A stretch of DNA of 40,867 nucleotides from Bacteroidota bacterium. Its GTDB lineage: Bacteria; Bacteroidota; Bacteroidia; B-17B0; Aurantibacillaceae. Location: positions 1 through 40,867 of the forward strand of contig CANLAV010000006.1 of the NCBI GenBank assembly GCA_947487905.1. Direction: 5' to 3'. The notes beneath the pieces are model-generated. The model saw nothing but the letters and a program-made list of their open reading frames with translations. It was not told the origin of the DNA and made no database searches. Made by a program: the position numbers and the translations under genes. Positions 15,694 through 24,600 of this stretch are shown here, piece after piece. The number at the start of each line of letters is the position of its first letter. The stretch's first letter is position 1.

Positions 15694-18148
15694 ACACTCT
15701 TTTTACACGTGAAGAAATTCCAGTTAATACTTCATAAGGAATTGTTTCCATAGCTAGGGATAATTGATGAAGCTGTTCGTTAGTTTCATAAATAACAACA
15801 TCATCCCCTTCTTTGCAATTTAGACCTGTTACATCAACCATACACATATCCATGCAAATATTTCCTACGGTTTGGGCTGTTTGATTGTTTATTGAAACAC
15901 TAAAATGACCATTACCTAATTTTCTGCTGAATCCATCTGCATATCCTATTGGTATAGTCGCAATCGTTGTATCTTTTGTCATCATTGCATTTCTGCTATA
16001 TCCAACGGTGTCGCCGGCTTGTAAATATTTTAGTTGCGATATGCGTGTTTTTAACGTACTAATATTTTTTAGATGTTGTTTTTCAACGTGATTAAATCCG
16101 ATGCCATACATGCCAATACCTAAACGCACCATATTGTAATGAGCATGTTTAAAACGAGTGATGGCTCCCGAATTACAAATATGTTTTAAGGTGTGATATC
16201 CTATGGCGATTTCTATTTGTTGCGCTACATTATCGAATAATGAAATTTGTTTATGGGTATAATCATCAAAAGATTCATTGTCGCTCGCCACTAAGTGCGA
16301 AAAAACACTTTTCACCTGTAAACTTTTTTCTCTTTTTAAAAGTTCAATTAATTCAGGAATTTCTTTTTCTTCAAAGCCTAATCGGTGCATGCCAGTATCG
16401 AGTTTGATATGAATAGGATAGGGCCCTGCAATGGCTTTATTTTGAAGGGCATTTATAAATTCGTGAGCTACTTTAAACGAATAAATTTCGGGCTCTAGAT
16501 TATAATCAATTAAATCATCGTAAGAAGATTCCTCAGGACTCATCACCATGATTGGTAAATGAATACCAGCTTTTCTTAAATCAACGCCTTCATCTGTATA
16601 AGCAACAGCCAAATAATTCACGTTGTGATGTTGAAGCGTAAAGGCAATTTCCGAACTTCCTGCACCATAACCAGTTGCTTTAACCATGCACATGATGAAG
16701 GTTTCGTTACTTATTTGTGAGCGATAAAAATTTAAATTTTGAACTAAGCTATTTAAATTTATTTCTAAAATAGTATCGTGACTTTTTTGTTGAAATTGTT
16801 TACTGATGTTTTCAAAACCAAATCTGCGGGCGCCTTTTAATAAGAGGATAGCATGATGAAATTGTAAATTGAGATGTGTTTTTATACTATCTAAGAAATC
16901 AGTTGTGTTGTCAAAAAAGTAGCACTCACCTTTAAAGCTATTTTGTTGATGAGAAATTTCTTTTCCAATTCCAATCACAACATCTATGTTGAAGAAGTTA
17001 AGCAAAGCCGAAACCTCTTCGTATAGTTGCTTGGCAGGTTTACCACTTTGTTCAATGTCAGATAACACAACTATTTTTTTTCCACCGCGGTGCTGTTGCT
17101 TTTGATAATGCAAAGCAATTTCTAAGGAATTAATATCTGAATTATAAAAGTCGTTTATTAAAATACAATTATTGTTTGCCAATTTTAATTCTAATCGCAT
17201 TTCAACAGATTGCAAACTTTGCATTCTACTTTCAATTACTTCGTTAGGAATTGATAAATGTAACAAGGTGCCCCAACAAGTAATGGCGTTGTGAATGCTC
17301 GCTTTGTCAGTAAAAGGAATGGATATGCTATAAGTTTCTTTATTAAAGATGCCAGTAATTTTAGTGGCATGTAAATAAGAATCTATTTCTAAAATTTGTA
17401 GATTGGCACTTTCTTCTTCCGAAATGATAAATGCGTTTTTTACATATTGATGTATATCGTTTAATTGAGCATGAATAGATAACGCATTAATGATCGTTAT
17501 TTCACACTGTTTAAATAAAATTAATTTTTCTTTGAGTTTTATGCTTGTGTCTGTAAAGCCTTCGTCGTGTGCTGTTCCCAGAGAGGTTAAAATTCCGATA
17601 GAAGGTTTTATGATTTTTTCGAGCAAATTCATTTCTCCAATTTCAGAAATGCCAGCTTCAAAAATAGCTAGGTTGTGTTGACTATTTAACTGCCAAACCG
17701 ATAAAGGAACACCTATTTGCGAATTAAAACTTTTCGGACTTCGGCAAATAGTATAATCGTTTTTTAAGAGTTGATATAACCATTCTTTTACAATCGTTTT
17801 CCCGTTACTGCCAGTTATACCTATGGTTGGAATATTGAATTGATGGCGATGGTAGCTTGTTAGTTTTTGCAGCGCAGTAAGGGTGTCGTCAACTATAATA
17901 AAACACGCATCAGAAAATGGTTTGCAGTTTTCGGGAATGTAATTAACTAAAAATGTTTTAACGCCGCTTTGATATAGATGAAATAGGTATTGATGTGCAT
18001 CGTTTCTTTTAGAAATAAGTGCAATAAATAAGGTATGACTCGGTTCAGTTAACTGTCTGCTATCAATGAGTAAATGTTTAATGTCATGGTTTGAATGACC
18101 AATGCACTTAGCATTTAAAATTTCTGAAATATGTGTTGTTTTGTACAA
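15680..18148 (-). CDS. Bifunctional MurF (UDP-MurNAc-tripeptide:D-Ala-D-Ala ligase) / alanine racemase
   Basis: The 822-residue fusion covers two peptidoglycan steps. Residues about 1-450 are a Mur ligase with ATP-binding ITGSNGKT (111-118), EAGISEIGEM and the C-terminal INDFYNSDINSLE. From about 455 it is a fold-III PLP enzyme: Lys490 in MVKATGYGAG is the expected PLP lysine, followed by HIKLDTGMHRLGF, YNMVRLGIGMYGI and GYSRNAM with the second catalytic Tyr. The racemase makes D-Ala and MurF adds D-Ala-D-Ala to the UDP-muramyl tripeptide in the cytoplasm. This fusion is established in Bacteroidota. No ddl lies nearby. Confidence 0.95.
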   Translation of the reverse strand: MYKTTHISEILNAKCIGHSNHDIKHLLIDSRQLTEPSHTLFIALISKRNDAHQYLFHLYQSGVKTFLVNYIPENCKPFSDACFIIVDDTLTALQKLTSYHRHQFNIPTIGITGSNGKTIVKEWLYQLLKNDYTICRSPKSFNSQIGVPLSVWQLNSQHNLAIFEAGISEIGEMNLLEKIIKPSIGILTSLGTAHDEGFTDTSIKLKEKLILFKQCEITIINALSIHAQLNDIHQYVKNAFIISEEESANLQILEIDSYLHATKITGIFNKETYSISIPFTDKASIHNAITCWGTLLHLSIPNEVIESRMQSLQSVEMRLELKLANNNCILINDFYNSDINSLEIALHYQKQQHRGGKKIVVLSDIEQSGKPAKQLYEEVSALLNFFNIDVVIGIGKEISHQQNSFKGECYFFDNTTDFLDSIKTHLNLQFHHAILLLKGARRFGFENISKQFQQKSHDTILEINLNSLVQNLNFYRSQISNETFIMCMVKATGYGAGSSEIAFTLQHHNVNYLAVAYTDEGVDLRKAGIHLPIMVMSPEESSYDDLIDYNLEPEIYSFKVAHEFINALQNKAIAGPYPIHIKLDTGMHRLGFEEKEIPELIELLKREKSLQVKSVFSHLVASDNESFDDYTHKQISLFDNVAQQIEIAIGYHTLKHICNSGAITRFKHAHYNMVRLGIGMYGIGFNHVEKQHLKNISTLKTRISQLKYLQAGDTVGYSRNAMMTKDTTIATIPIGYADGFSRKLGNGHFSVSINNQTAQTVGNICMDMCMVDVTGLNCKEGDDVVIYETNEQLHQLSLAMETIPYEVLTGISSRVKRVYVQE

Positions 18149-18205
18149 ACTAAAAATGGGTTATTTCTTCTACAAAATAAGTCACTTTTAGGAGATTTCC
18201 CAACT

Positions 18206-18634
18206 TTATTGTTGTAATCTGTGTGATTTACGAATTCGTCTAATCCGCTTTTGTTTTTTTTCAACGATGAATTTTTTGTCGTGGTAGAATCTAGCAGGAC
18301 CACATTGGCAAAAGGAATCATGAATACCTTGCGGACAATGCTTGAATTTATGAAGTTTTGTAATAATAACAGTATCAATTTTGATTCTAGGATTTGTACA
18401 CTGGCAAATAAAATTATGAATACCTCTTGGGCAATATGATTGAATGCGTAATTGTTTTAATGAAATGGAATCGAAGTATTTTGTAGGATTTGAACATTGA
18501 CAAATAAACCCACCATGACCGGGATTGCCACGCGGGCAAATGTAGTTTGATGGAATTTCTTGGGCATAAAAAAAACCACTTCCAATTATTGTAAACACTA
18601 GTATAATTGAAAGTGGTAATTTCTTAAAAAACAT
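18206..18634 (-). CDS. Small secreted protein with three CPxG...CxC repeats, unknown function
   Basis: The track starts this at GTG 18637; the ATG at 18634 is better and gives 142 residues. A signal peptide (FFKKLPLSIILVFTIIGSGFFYAQ) is followed by three repeats of about 32 residues: YICPRGNPGHGGFICQC, SYCPRGIHNFICQC and KHCPQGIHDSFCQC. Each repeat has three Cys (C...CxC), a CP[RQ]G turn and at least one His, nine repeat Cys in all. The C-terminus is very basic (KKQKRIRRIRKSHRLQQ). The ATG lies two bases beyond the response regulator stop, so it belongs to that operon. I do not recognise the family; metal binding or a disulfide-rich fold is inference. Confidence 0.8.
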   Translation of the reverse strand: MFFKKLPLSIILVFTIIGSGFFYAQEIPSNYICPRGNPGHGGFICQCSNPTKYFDSISLKQLRIQSYCPRGIHNFICQCTNPRIKIDTVIITKLHKFKHCPQGIHDSFCQCGPARFYHDKKFIVEKKQKRIRRIRKSHRLQQ

Positions 18635-18636
18635 CA

Positions 18637-19344
18637 CTAAGAATTTACTAATAATTTAAACCCTTTTCCATGAACGTTGACAATTTCTACTTTTGAATCA
18701 TCTTTCAAAAATTTACGAAGTTTGGCAATGTATACATCCATACTTCTTCCATTAAAGTAATTATCATCATGCCAAATAGTTTTTAGTGCAAAGTTTCTGT
18801 CTAATACATCATTTTTGTGAATGCATAGAAGTCTCATCAATTCGCTTTCTTTTGTTGTTAGCTTTTGTTCTTTATTATCAAGCATTAACACTTGATTTTT
18901 TGAATTAAAGGCGTAGGTTCCAATGCTAAAAGCTGAATCATCTGCATTATGAACGCGTTGCTTACTGCTTCTTCGTAGCACGGCGTTAACTCTTGCTAAA
19001 AGCTCCTCCATGCTGAATGGCTTAGTGATGTAATCGTCTGCACCAGCATTAAATCCTTCCATGGTATCTTCTTTCATGCTTTTTGCAGTTAAGAAAATGA
19101 TGGGAACATTTTTATCGGTTACTCTGATTTCTTTTGCAAGTGTAATGCCATCTTTTATAGGCATCATCACATCAAGCAACAGTAAATCAAACCCTTGTTT
19201 GCAAAATGCATCAAATCCTTTTTTTCCGTCTGTAGCCAGTTTTGTTTCAAATCCTTTTGCTTCCAAGTATTCTTGTAGCAAAGTCCCTAAATTAGCATCG
19301 TCTTCTACTAATAAAATTTGTGTTTTTACGTTGTCCATACTCAT
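18637..19344 (-). CDS. OmpR-family response regulator, RprY-like
   Basis: This 235-residue protein has an N-terminal receiver domain with acidic pocket ED(15-16), phosphoacceptor D58 in LLLLDVMMP, and the switch Thr and Lys in FLTAKS and YITKPFS. The C-terminal half is a winged-helix DNA-binding domain (LTTKESELMRLLCIHKNDVLDR...SMDVYIAKLRKFLKDD). Its partner kinase lies 16 bases upstream and the Cys-repeat gene two bases downstream. The pair resembles RprX/RprY of Bacteroidota in arrangement and sequence style. The target genes are unknown. Confidence 0.93.
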   Translation of the reverse strand: MSMDNVKTQILLVEDDANLGTLLQEYLEAKGFETKLATDGKKGFDAFCKQGFDLLLLDVMMPIKDGITLAKEIRVTDKNVPIIFLTAKSMKEDTMEGFNAGADDYITKPFSMEELLARVNAVLRRSSKQRVHNADDSAFSIGTYAFNSKNQVLMLDNKEQKLTTKESELMRLLCIHKNDVLDRNFALKTIWHDDNYFNGRSMDVYIAKLRKFLKDDSKVEIVNVHGKGFKLLVNS

Positions 19345-19360
19345 TTTTTTTAATTAGTTT

Positions 19361-20947
19361 TTAAATTACTTCATTGTAAGGCATTATTATTTTAAACGAA
19401 CTGCCTTTTCCTAATTCACTACTAACATTAATCGTGCCATTATGCTTAAAAACGACCGCCTGAACATAACTTAATCCTAAACCAAAGCCTTTTACGTTGT
19501 GAACATTGCCTGTTGGTACCCTATAAAACTTGTCAAATATTTTTCGTTGATCCTCTTTACTAATACCAATTCCGTTATCTTTTACGGTAATTTCAATACC
19601 ATTTTCTGTATCTTTTGTGGTAATAAGAATCTCTGGTTTTACTTGTGAATATTTTATGGCATTATCTATCAAATTGAAAATAATATTAGTGAGGTGTAAC
19701 TTATCTGCATTTATAACGTAATTTTTTGCGTTTAATTGTTTACTGATGATGCCTTCTCTTGCATCGATTAAAAGCTGCGTGTTTTGAATGGCAAGTTCTA
19801 TAATATCATGCACATCGTTTTCTGAGCGCTTGAGTTTAAATTCTCCTTTATCTAATATCGAAGTTTGTAAAATACTTTCTACTAAAATGCTTAAGCGTTT
19901 ATTTTCATCTCTTATCATTTGCATGAAGCGATTTTGCTTTTCTGGAGTTTTAGATACAGTTCCATCAATAAGCATTTCGCAGGCGAGCGAAATAGTACTA
20001 ATAGGTGTCTTAAATTCATGAGTCATGTTGCTAATGAAATCATTTTTAATATCTGATAATTTTTTTTGTTTGGAGATGGTGGAAATGGTATAGTAAAAAG
20101 CGAGAATGAGAATGAGAATAACCATGCCTGAAACACAGAGCATGAGCCACATTTTTTGGAGTAAGAAGTTTTTCTGATTAGGAAAATGCACACTTAAAAA
20201 TTGTGGCGTTACATATACATTGTTAGGTGATAAATTAATAGCAAAGAAACACAATACGGAATCGCAGTCCATTTGCGGTTCTTTATAATTACCATTTGTT
20301 TTCGAATCACCTAATTTGTTTGAAATAGAATATTTAAAATTTGTGGTAATGCCGCCGTCAATAAGTTCTTGTTTCAAAATTGTATCTAGCATAAGCGAAT
20401 CTACTTTTGGTTTGTAGTCTTTATAAACATTGATACTAATTAATTCATCGTATAAGTCATTTACAATTTCATTTTTATTTTGCATCAACTCATGACGTAA
20501 ATTCTCGAAATTTTTCGCTTGACTCACCCTGTCCTCTGTCTTTTCTATGGATTCATATGGTGTAAAATGATTTTTAGAATTGATTGAATCTCCAATAAAC
20601 TCTTTTTGCGACATTTTACTCGTTACAACACCACACGAATCAGTGCTTAATTCTTCAAAAATTCTTACTTGAACATCCTTCCCGCTAGGATTAGCAACCG
20701 TTTTTAATGCAGGTTTTGTTATTTTAACACCTTGCTTGCGGAGTTTTATTTTTTTAGAAATTTTGTTTGAATAGGCGATTTTTTCAAGTTTATTAGCTGT
20801 AGATTTTAAGGCTTCGTTGACTGAGCGTTCAAATTCTTCTTCTTTTAGTTTTACAGAACTTTGAATCCAATATATTTGAACGGCAATGAGTGCAACTAGC
20901 GCAACGCCAACTAAAACGGATATTATGCCTAAATTATACTTGCTCAT
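19361..20947 (-). CDS. Membrane sensor histidine kinase, RprX-like
   Basis: This 528-residue kinase has TM1 at about residues 7-28, a periplasmic sensor region at about 30-262 with a coiled start (KLKEEEFERSVNEALKSTANKLEKIA), and TM2 at about 265-288. The HisKA H-box is NMTHEFKTPIST with His310. The HATPase domain has N-box NLIDNAIKYS, G1 KDNGIGIS and G2 GFGLGLSYV. The sensor region contains three Cys (105, 228, 233) and no recognisable PAS or Cache motif, so the signal is unknown. A TACATTTA -7-like box sits six bases before the ATG, and this gene probably heads the long run to its left. Confidence 0.93.
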   Translation of the reverse strand: MSKYNLGIISVLVGVALVALIAVQIYWIQSSVKLKEEEFERSVNEALKSTANKLEKIAYSNKISKKIKLRKQGVKITKPALKTVANPSGKDVQVRIFEELSTDSCGVVTSKMSQKEFIGDSINSKNHFTPYESIEKTEDRVSQAKNFENLRHELMQNKNEIVNDLYDELISINVYKDYKPKVDSLMLDTILKQELIDGGITTNFKYSISNKLGDSKTNGNYKEPQMDCDSVLCFFAINLSPNNVYVTPQFLSVHFPNQKNFLLQKMWLMLCVSGMVILILILAFYYTISTISKQKKLSDIKNDFISNMTHEFKTPISTISLACEMLIDGTVSKTPEKQNRFMQMIRDENKRLSILVESILQTSILDKGEFKLKRSENDVHDIIELAIQNTQLLIDAREGIISKQLNAKNYVINADKLHLTNIIFNLIDNAIKYSQVKPEILITTKDTENGIEITVKDNGIGISKEDQRKIFDKFYRVPTGNVHNVKGFGLGLSYVQAVVFKHNGTINVSSELGKGSSFKIIMPYNEVI

Positions 20948-21019
20948 ACAGAGTAAATGTACTAAACTAAAAATTAGATTGTTTAGATGATTAACTTTTT
21001 TTAACGAAGGTGTTTAGTT

Positions 21020-22321
21020 TCATTGAAGGGCATCTGCCACAGTAAATGTACTTCCACCTATAAAAATTAAATCGTCTGACTTGGCTTGTTTTTTTGCCTC
21101 CGATAAAGCCATAGATACACTGATAAATTTCTTACCTTTTAAATCATGTTGTTTTGCTAATTCAAACAATTCTTTTTCAGGCAAGGCTCTAGGAATATTT
21201 GCTTTACAAAAATAATAAATAGCATTTTTAGGTAGCAGTTTTAAAATACTGGTTACGTCCTTATCATTAACAACACCAATAATCATGTGCAATTTTTTAT
21301 AAGAATAACGTTCGATGTTTTTTACAACTTCTTTTATGCCATCTTCGTTATGGCCCGTATCCGCTATTATTAAAGGCTTTTCACTTATTATTTGCCAGCG
21401 GCCCATTAAGCCAGTTAGTTTTTTTACGTGTTGTAATGCGTATAGAATATTTTCATCTTCAATTAAAAAGCCTTTATGTTTTAAACTGCTTATGCATGCT
21501 AAAACACCTTGAAGATTTTTTATTTGGTATGTACCTGTTAAATCAAGTTTATAAAGTTGTGCTTTATTAGCTGTTTTTTCTAGAAGTTCGATACACAGCA
21601 GTCCATCTTGAAAGTTATGCGAAAGCACTTTATATTGTTTATCCGCAAAAGTTATAGGTGCTTTTACGGATTGTGCTTTTGTATTAAAAACAGATAACAC
21701 TTCAAGTTGAGTTTGGCTAACAACAACTGGAACTTTTTCTTTTATGATACCAGCTTTTTCTGCTGCAATTAAAGGGAGCGTATTTCCTAATAAATTAACA
21801 TGATCGAATCCAATGTTTGTTATTAAACAGCATTGTGGTTTAATCACATTTGTAGAATCTAATCTTCCTCCTAAGCCAACTTCTATAATAGCAACATCAA
21901 CTTCTTGTTCTGCAAAATAATGAAAGGCCAATCCAACAGTCCATTCAAAAAAAGAAGGTTCAATGTCTTCAAATATGGTTTTATAGTTTTCTACAAATTT
22001 TACGACCTCTGTTTTTGGAATTTGTTTGCCGTTTATTTTAATGCGTTCTCTAAAATCTATTAAATGTGGCGAGGTGTACAAACCTGTTTTATAACCTGCT
22101 TGTTGTAATATGGCAGCCAACATGTGTGAAGAAGAGCCTTTTCCATTTGTACCGGCAACATGTACGCATTTAATTTTTTTTTCAGGATTACCTAAGGCTT
22201 TACAAATTGAAATGGTATTGTCTAGATTTGCCTTATAGGCTGCCGCACCTACACGTTGAAACATCGGTAGTCTTGAAAACAGATAATCAAGTGTTTGCGG
22301 ATAGGTCATTTTATTTTTCAA
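21020..22321 (-). CDS. folC: Bifunctional folylpolyglutamate synthase / dihydrofolate synthase
   Basis: This 433-residue Mur-ligase-fold enzyme has the P-loop HVAGTNGKGSSSHMLAAIL, the TSPHLIDFRERIKING motif, the metal-binding VGLGGRLDSTNVI, and DTGHNEDGIKEV in the C-terminal domain. It adds Glu to dihydropteroate and folates in the cytoplasm. It begins 43 bases behind the TonB-like gene, which is a functionally unrelated operon partner. The length and motif order are normal. No folP or folA is nearby. Confidence 0.95.
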   Translation of the reverse strand: MKNKMTYPQTLDYLFSRLPMFQRVGAAAYKANLDNTISICKALGNPEKKIKCVHVAGTNGKGSSSHMLAAILQQAGYKTGLYTSPHLIDFRERIKINGKQIPKTEVVKFVENYKTIFEDIEPSFFEWTVGLAFHYFAEQEVDVAIIEVGLGGRLDSTNVIKPQCCLITNIGFDHVNLLGNTLPLIAAEKAGIIKEKVPVVVSQTQLEVLSVFNTKAQSVKAPITFADKQYKVLSHNFQDGLLCIELLEKTANKAQLYKLDLTGTYQIKNLQGVLACISSLKHKGFLIEDENILYALQHVKKLTGLMGRWQIISEKPLIIADTGHNEDGIKEVVKNIERYSYKKLHMIIGVVNDKDVTSILKLLPKNAIYYFCKANIPRALPEKELFELAKQHDLKGKKFISVSMALSEAKKQAKSDDLIFIGGSTFTVADALQ

Positions 22322-22364
22322 TTTGAATTTAAAGAAGTTTATAACGTAGTTGTTTATGCTTCAG

Positions 22365-23234
22365 TTAAAAACTAAATACAATGGTAATGGTTCCTTTTTG
22401 TTCGCCTTCCTGACCACTAACCGTAAATTTTGTGGCAAAAGCAGCTTGACGTGCAAGCGTTTTTAACATGGAACTATTGGTGTTAGTTCCTCTGCCATTG
22501 GCTTCTGCTTTAATAACTGTTCCGTTTTTGTCAACCGTTATTTCTACTACTACTTTACCTTCTTCTTTTGTATCTTTTGGTAATTGAGGTGGTTTAACAA
22601 CACTCCTTCCTGCTAGGCTAAATCCGTAACCGCCAGCACCTGGGCCGTTGCCTGGTCCATGACCCGGTCCGTTTCCGCCACCATCTCCTCCGCCTGTTCC
22701 GCCTGTTCCATGCGTTTTCGGGTTGCCATCAGGACTACCTTCATTACCAGCATGTCCGCTATTTCCATCACCACCACCATTTTTGCCTTTATTTTTTAAA
22801 GCATTTTCAGCAATTTTTTCAGCCATCGTTTTTTCTTTAGGCTTTACGGTTTCAGTTGGTTTAGTTGGTGTAATTACGGTTGTATGATTTTCAATTTTTG
22901 GCTTTACATCAGGAGCATCTATAACTTCCCCATTTTCGCTTGTAAAGATTGCTTCGTTCGATTCTGGGTTTGAAATGGGAGCTATAATTTCTGTGTTTTC
23001 TACAACGCTTGTTGCATCACCAATGCCATTATTTTCAATATTTCCAGTCCCTTCATTATACGTTCCGAAATTTATTTCCGTTCCGCCTCCGCCTCCTTCA
23101 GTAATAGGAAAGGGTGGGTTAGGTGTAATGATGATGTATAAAAACAAAAATAAAAATAATAAGGCTAAAAGGACCAGTGAGATAACACCAGAAATGAGTT
23201 TGTTTTTATTTTCTTCAGTTCGTGAAACTATCAT
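22365..23234 (-). CDS. TonB-family energy transducer with Gly-rich linker
   Basis: This 289-residue protein has one N-terminal membrane anchor (VISLVLLALLFLFLFLYIII), a Pro/Glu/Thr and then strongly Gly/Asn-rich linker at about residues 140-205, and a C-terminal TonB-like domain (VVVEITVDKNGTVIKAEANGRG...GTITIVFSF). With ExbB and ExbD upstream it would pass proton-motive energy to outer-membrane receptors. The Gly-rich linker, rather than a Pro/Lys rod, is common in this phylum. A TolA-like role is the alternative. It starts two bases after exbD. Confidence 0.88.
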   Translation of the reverse strand: MIVSRTEENKNKLISGVISLVLLALLFLFLFLYIIITPNPPFPITEGGGGGTEINFGTYNEGTGNIENNGIGDATSVVENTEIIAPISNPESNEAIFTSENGEVIDAPDVKPKIENHTTVITPTKPTETVKPKEKTMAEKIAENALKNKGKNGGGDGNSGHAGNEGSPDGNPKTHGTGGTGGGDGGGNGPGHGPGNGPGAGGYGFSLAGRSVVKPPQLPKDTKEEGKVVVEITVDKNGTVIKAEANGRGTNTNSSMLKTLARQAAFATKFTVSGQEGEQKGTITIVFSF

Positions 23235-23236
23235 GT

Positions 23237-23647
23237 TTACTTACCATTAGAAGGTTGTGTTGCACAAATCATTTTGCAATTTAGTTTATCTCCAATCTGC
23301 ATCATATCAATAAAGTCTTGATACAATAAATCTTTATCTACATGAATAACGACTGCAGGCTCCGTTCTACCAGAAATTTTTTCTGCTAATAATGGTTCTA
23401 AATCAGCAAACGAAACTTCTTTACTATCTATAAAATATTTATGATCTTTGGTAGCCGCAATATGAATAGGCTTTTTATTATTATCAATTTGGGTGTTTTT
23501 TTTCGAGCTAGGTAGATTTACTTTTATCGCATTAGGACTTACCATCGTTGATAAAATTAAAAAAAACAACATCAAAAAAAACATGATGTCGCTTAGCGAA
23601 TCAGTGCTTACTTCGGCGTCTCTATGTGCTTTTTTACGTAAACTCAT
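23237..23647 (-). CDS. exbD: ExbD/TolR biopolymer transport protein
   Basis: This 136-residue protein has a basic N-terminus, then one membrane helix with the proton-carrying Asp in STDSLSDIMFFLMLFFLILSTM, followed by a periplasmic ExbD domain ending in DLLYQDFIDMMQIGDKLNCKMICATQP. It forms the stator with ExbB. It is cotranscribed with tonB (two-base gap) and lies 96 bases behind exbB, with a large imperfect hairpin in that gap. Confidence 0.93.
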   Translation of the reverse strand: MSLRKKAHRDAEVSTDSLSDIMFFLMLFFLILSTMVSPNAIKVNLPSSKKNTQIDNNKKPIHIAATKDHKYFIDSKEVSFADLEPLLAEKISGRTEPAVVIHVDKDLLYQDFIDMMQIGDKLNCKMICATQPSNGK

Positions 23648-23670
23648 TTTAATGAAAGTTTTAAATTATT

Positions 23671-23741
23671 AGTTTTTAGTGTTTAATAGTTTGGACTTTA
23701 AGTGTTTTTTATTAAAAACTTAATACTCAACATTAAAAACT
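23671..23741. repeat. Large imperfect inverted repeat between exbB and exbD
   Basis: The outer arms AGTTTTTAGTGTT (23671-23683) and AACATTAAAAACT (23729-23741) pair along 13 positions with one G-U. An inner hairpin (TTAAGT...ACTTAA, 23698-23723) sits in the loop. It lies wholly within the exbB-exbD gap and might act as an attenuator, RNA processing site or relic repeat. No clean T-run follows it on the minus strand. Confidence 0.6.
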
Positions 23742-23743
23742 CT

Positions 23744-24475
23744 TTACTTACTTGGTTCGTTTAACATATCTAAAAATTCAATTTGACTTTCTTCCATACG
23801 TCGAGATAGTTTATCAATTCGGGCATTAATCCAATGGTAGCCAACAAATGCAATAACACCGACAACTAATCCACCTCCTGAGGTAATCATTTTTTGATAT
23901 AGACCTGATGAAATAACTTCAATTTCAACTGTTTTTGCTAACGAAATATCATAAAATATTTTAATTACTCCAATGATTGTTCCAATAAAACCAAACATAG
24001 GAGCAATTCTTCCAATGATATTTAATATTCCTAAATTCTTTTCAAGATGAGATAATTCTGCAGAAGCTTTTTTGTTCATGGCCTCTCTAATTTCTAACAT
24101 GTTTTGTCCGATGCGAGAAATGCCTTGTTCAATCATGAGTGATTCTGTTGAATTTACACTTTTGCATAAATTGCGTGCGTTAGCTAAATTTCCATTTGAA
24201 ATCATGTCCTTTAAACTTGGCATGAGCGTTGTATTTTTTTTACCCGCTTTCGAAATAACCAAAATACGTTCAATCATAACATAGAATGAAACCAACAGTA
24301 ATAATGCTAAAGGAATCATAATTACGCCACCTTTTGATACCATTTCGAAAAGTGATAATTGATTTGGCGGAAGTTCTGTTCCGGTTTCAATACCTGTAGT
24401 AATTGGCTCGGAAGCCATAGTTTCGGCAGCTGTAGCCATCACCGTGTTGCTAATTTGAAGAATGAATGAAAGCAT
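23744..24475 (-). CDS. exbB: MotA/TolQ/ExbB proton channel family protein
   Basis: This 243-residue protein has three membrane helices. The first is GGVIMIPLALLLLVSFYVMIERILVI; after a cytoplasmic loop, two more follow in the conserved ExbB block (LGILNIIGRIAPMFGFIGTIIGVIKIF and SGGGLVVGVIAFVGYHWINARID). With ExbD it forms the proton-driven motor that energises TonB. An N-terminal hydrophobic stretch before residue 20 may be a signal-like extra helix, as in other Bacteroidota ExbB proteins. A good -7 box lies 23 bases upstream, so this gene heads exbB-exbD-tonB-folC. Confidence 0.94.
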   Translation of the reverse strand: MLSFILQISNTVMATAAETMASEPITTGIETGTELPPNQLSLFEMVSKGGVIMIPLALLLLVSFYVMIERILVISKAGKKNTTLMPSLKDMISNGNLANARNLCKSVNSTESLMIEQGISRIGQNMLEIREAMNKKASAELSHLEKNLGILNIIGRIAPMFGFIGTIIGVIKIFYDISLAKTVEIEVISSGLYQKMITSGGGLVVGVIAFVGYHWINARIDKLSRRMEESQIEFLDMLNEPSK

Positions 24476-24498
24476 ATACTAATGAATTTTTATTTATA

Positions 24499-24506
24499 CA
24501 AAGTTA
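24499..24506 (-). promoter_or_regulatory. -7 promoter box of the exbB operon
   Basis: TAACTTTG on the minus strand is an exact TAnnTTTG match, ending 23 bases before the exbB ATG. I see no clear TTG at the -33 position. Confidence 0.35.
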
Positions 24507-24600
24507 ATGAGAAATGGTTGTGTAAATTAAACCAGAAACGATGTTTTAAACAGAATTGTGTTAGTATAATGTAATACGGAAGTAAAGGTTACAAAAATAA

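Noticed and set aside
18115-18378. 87-residue minus-strand ORF overlapping the Cys-repeat gene and the murF start
   Set aside because: It lies in another frame of the same strand, lacks a signal peptide or domain, and conflicts with two better-supported genes.
20962-20990. CTAAAC...GTTTAG inverted repeat between folC and the kinase gene
   Set aside because: Six pairs, a large A/T loop and no T-run; expected by chance in this composition.
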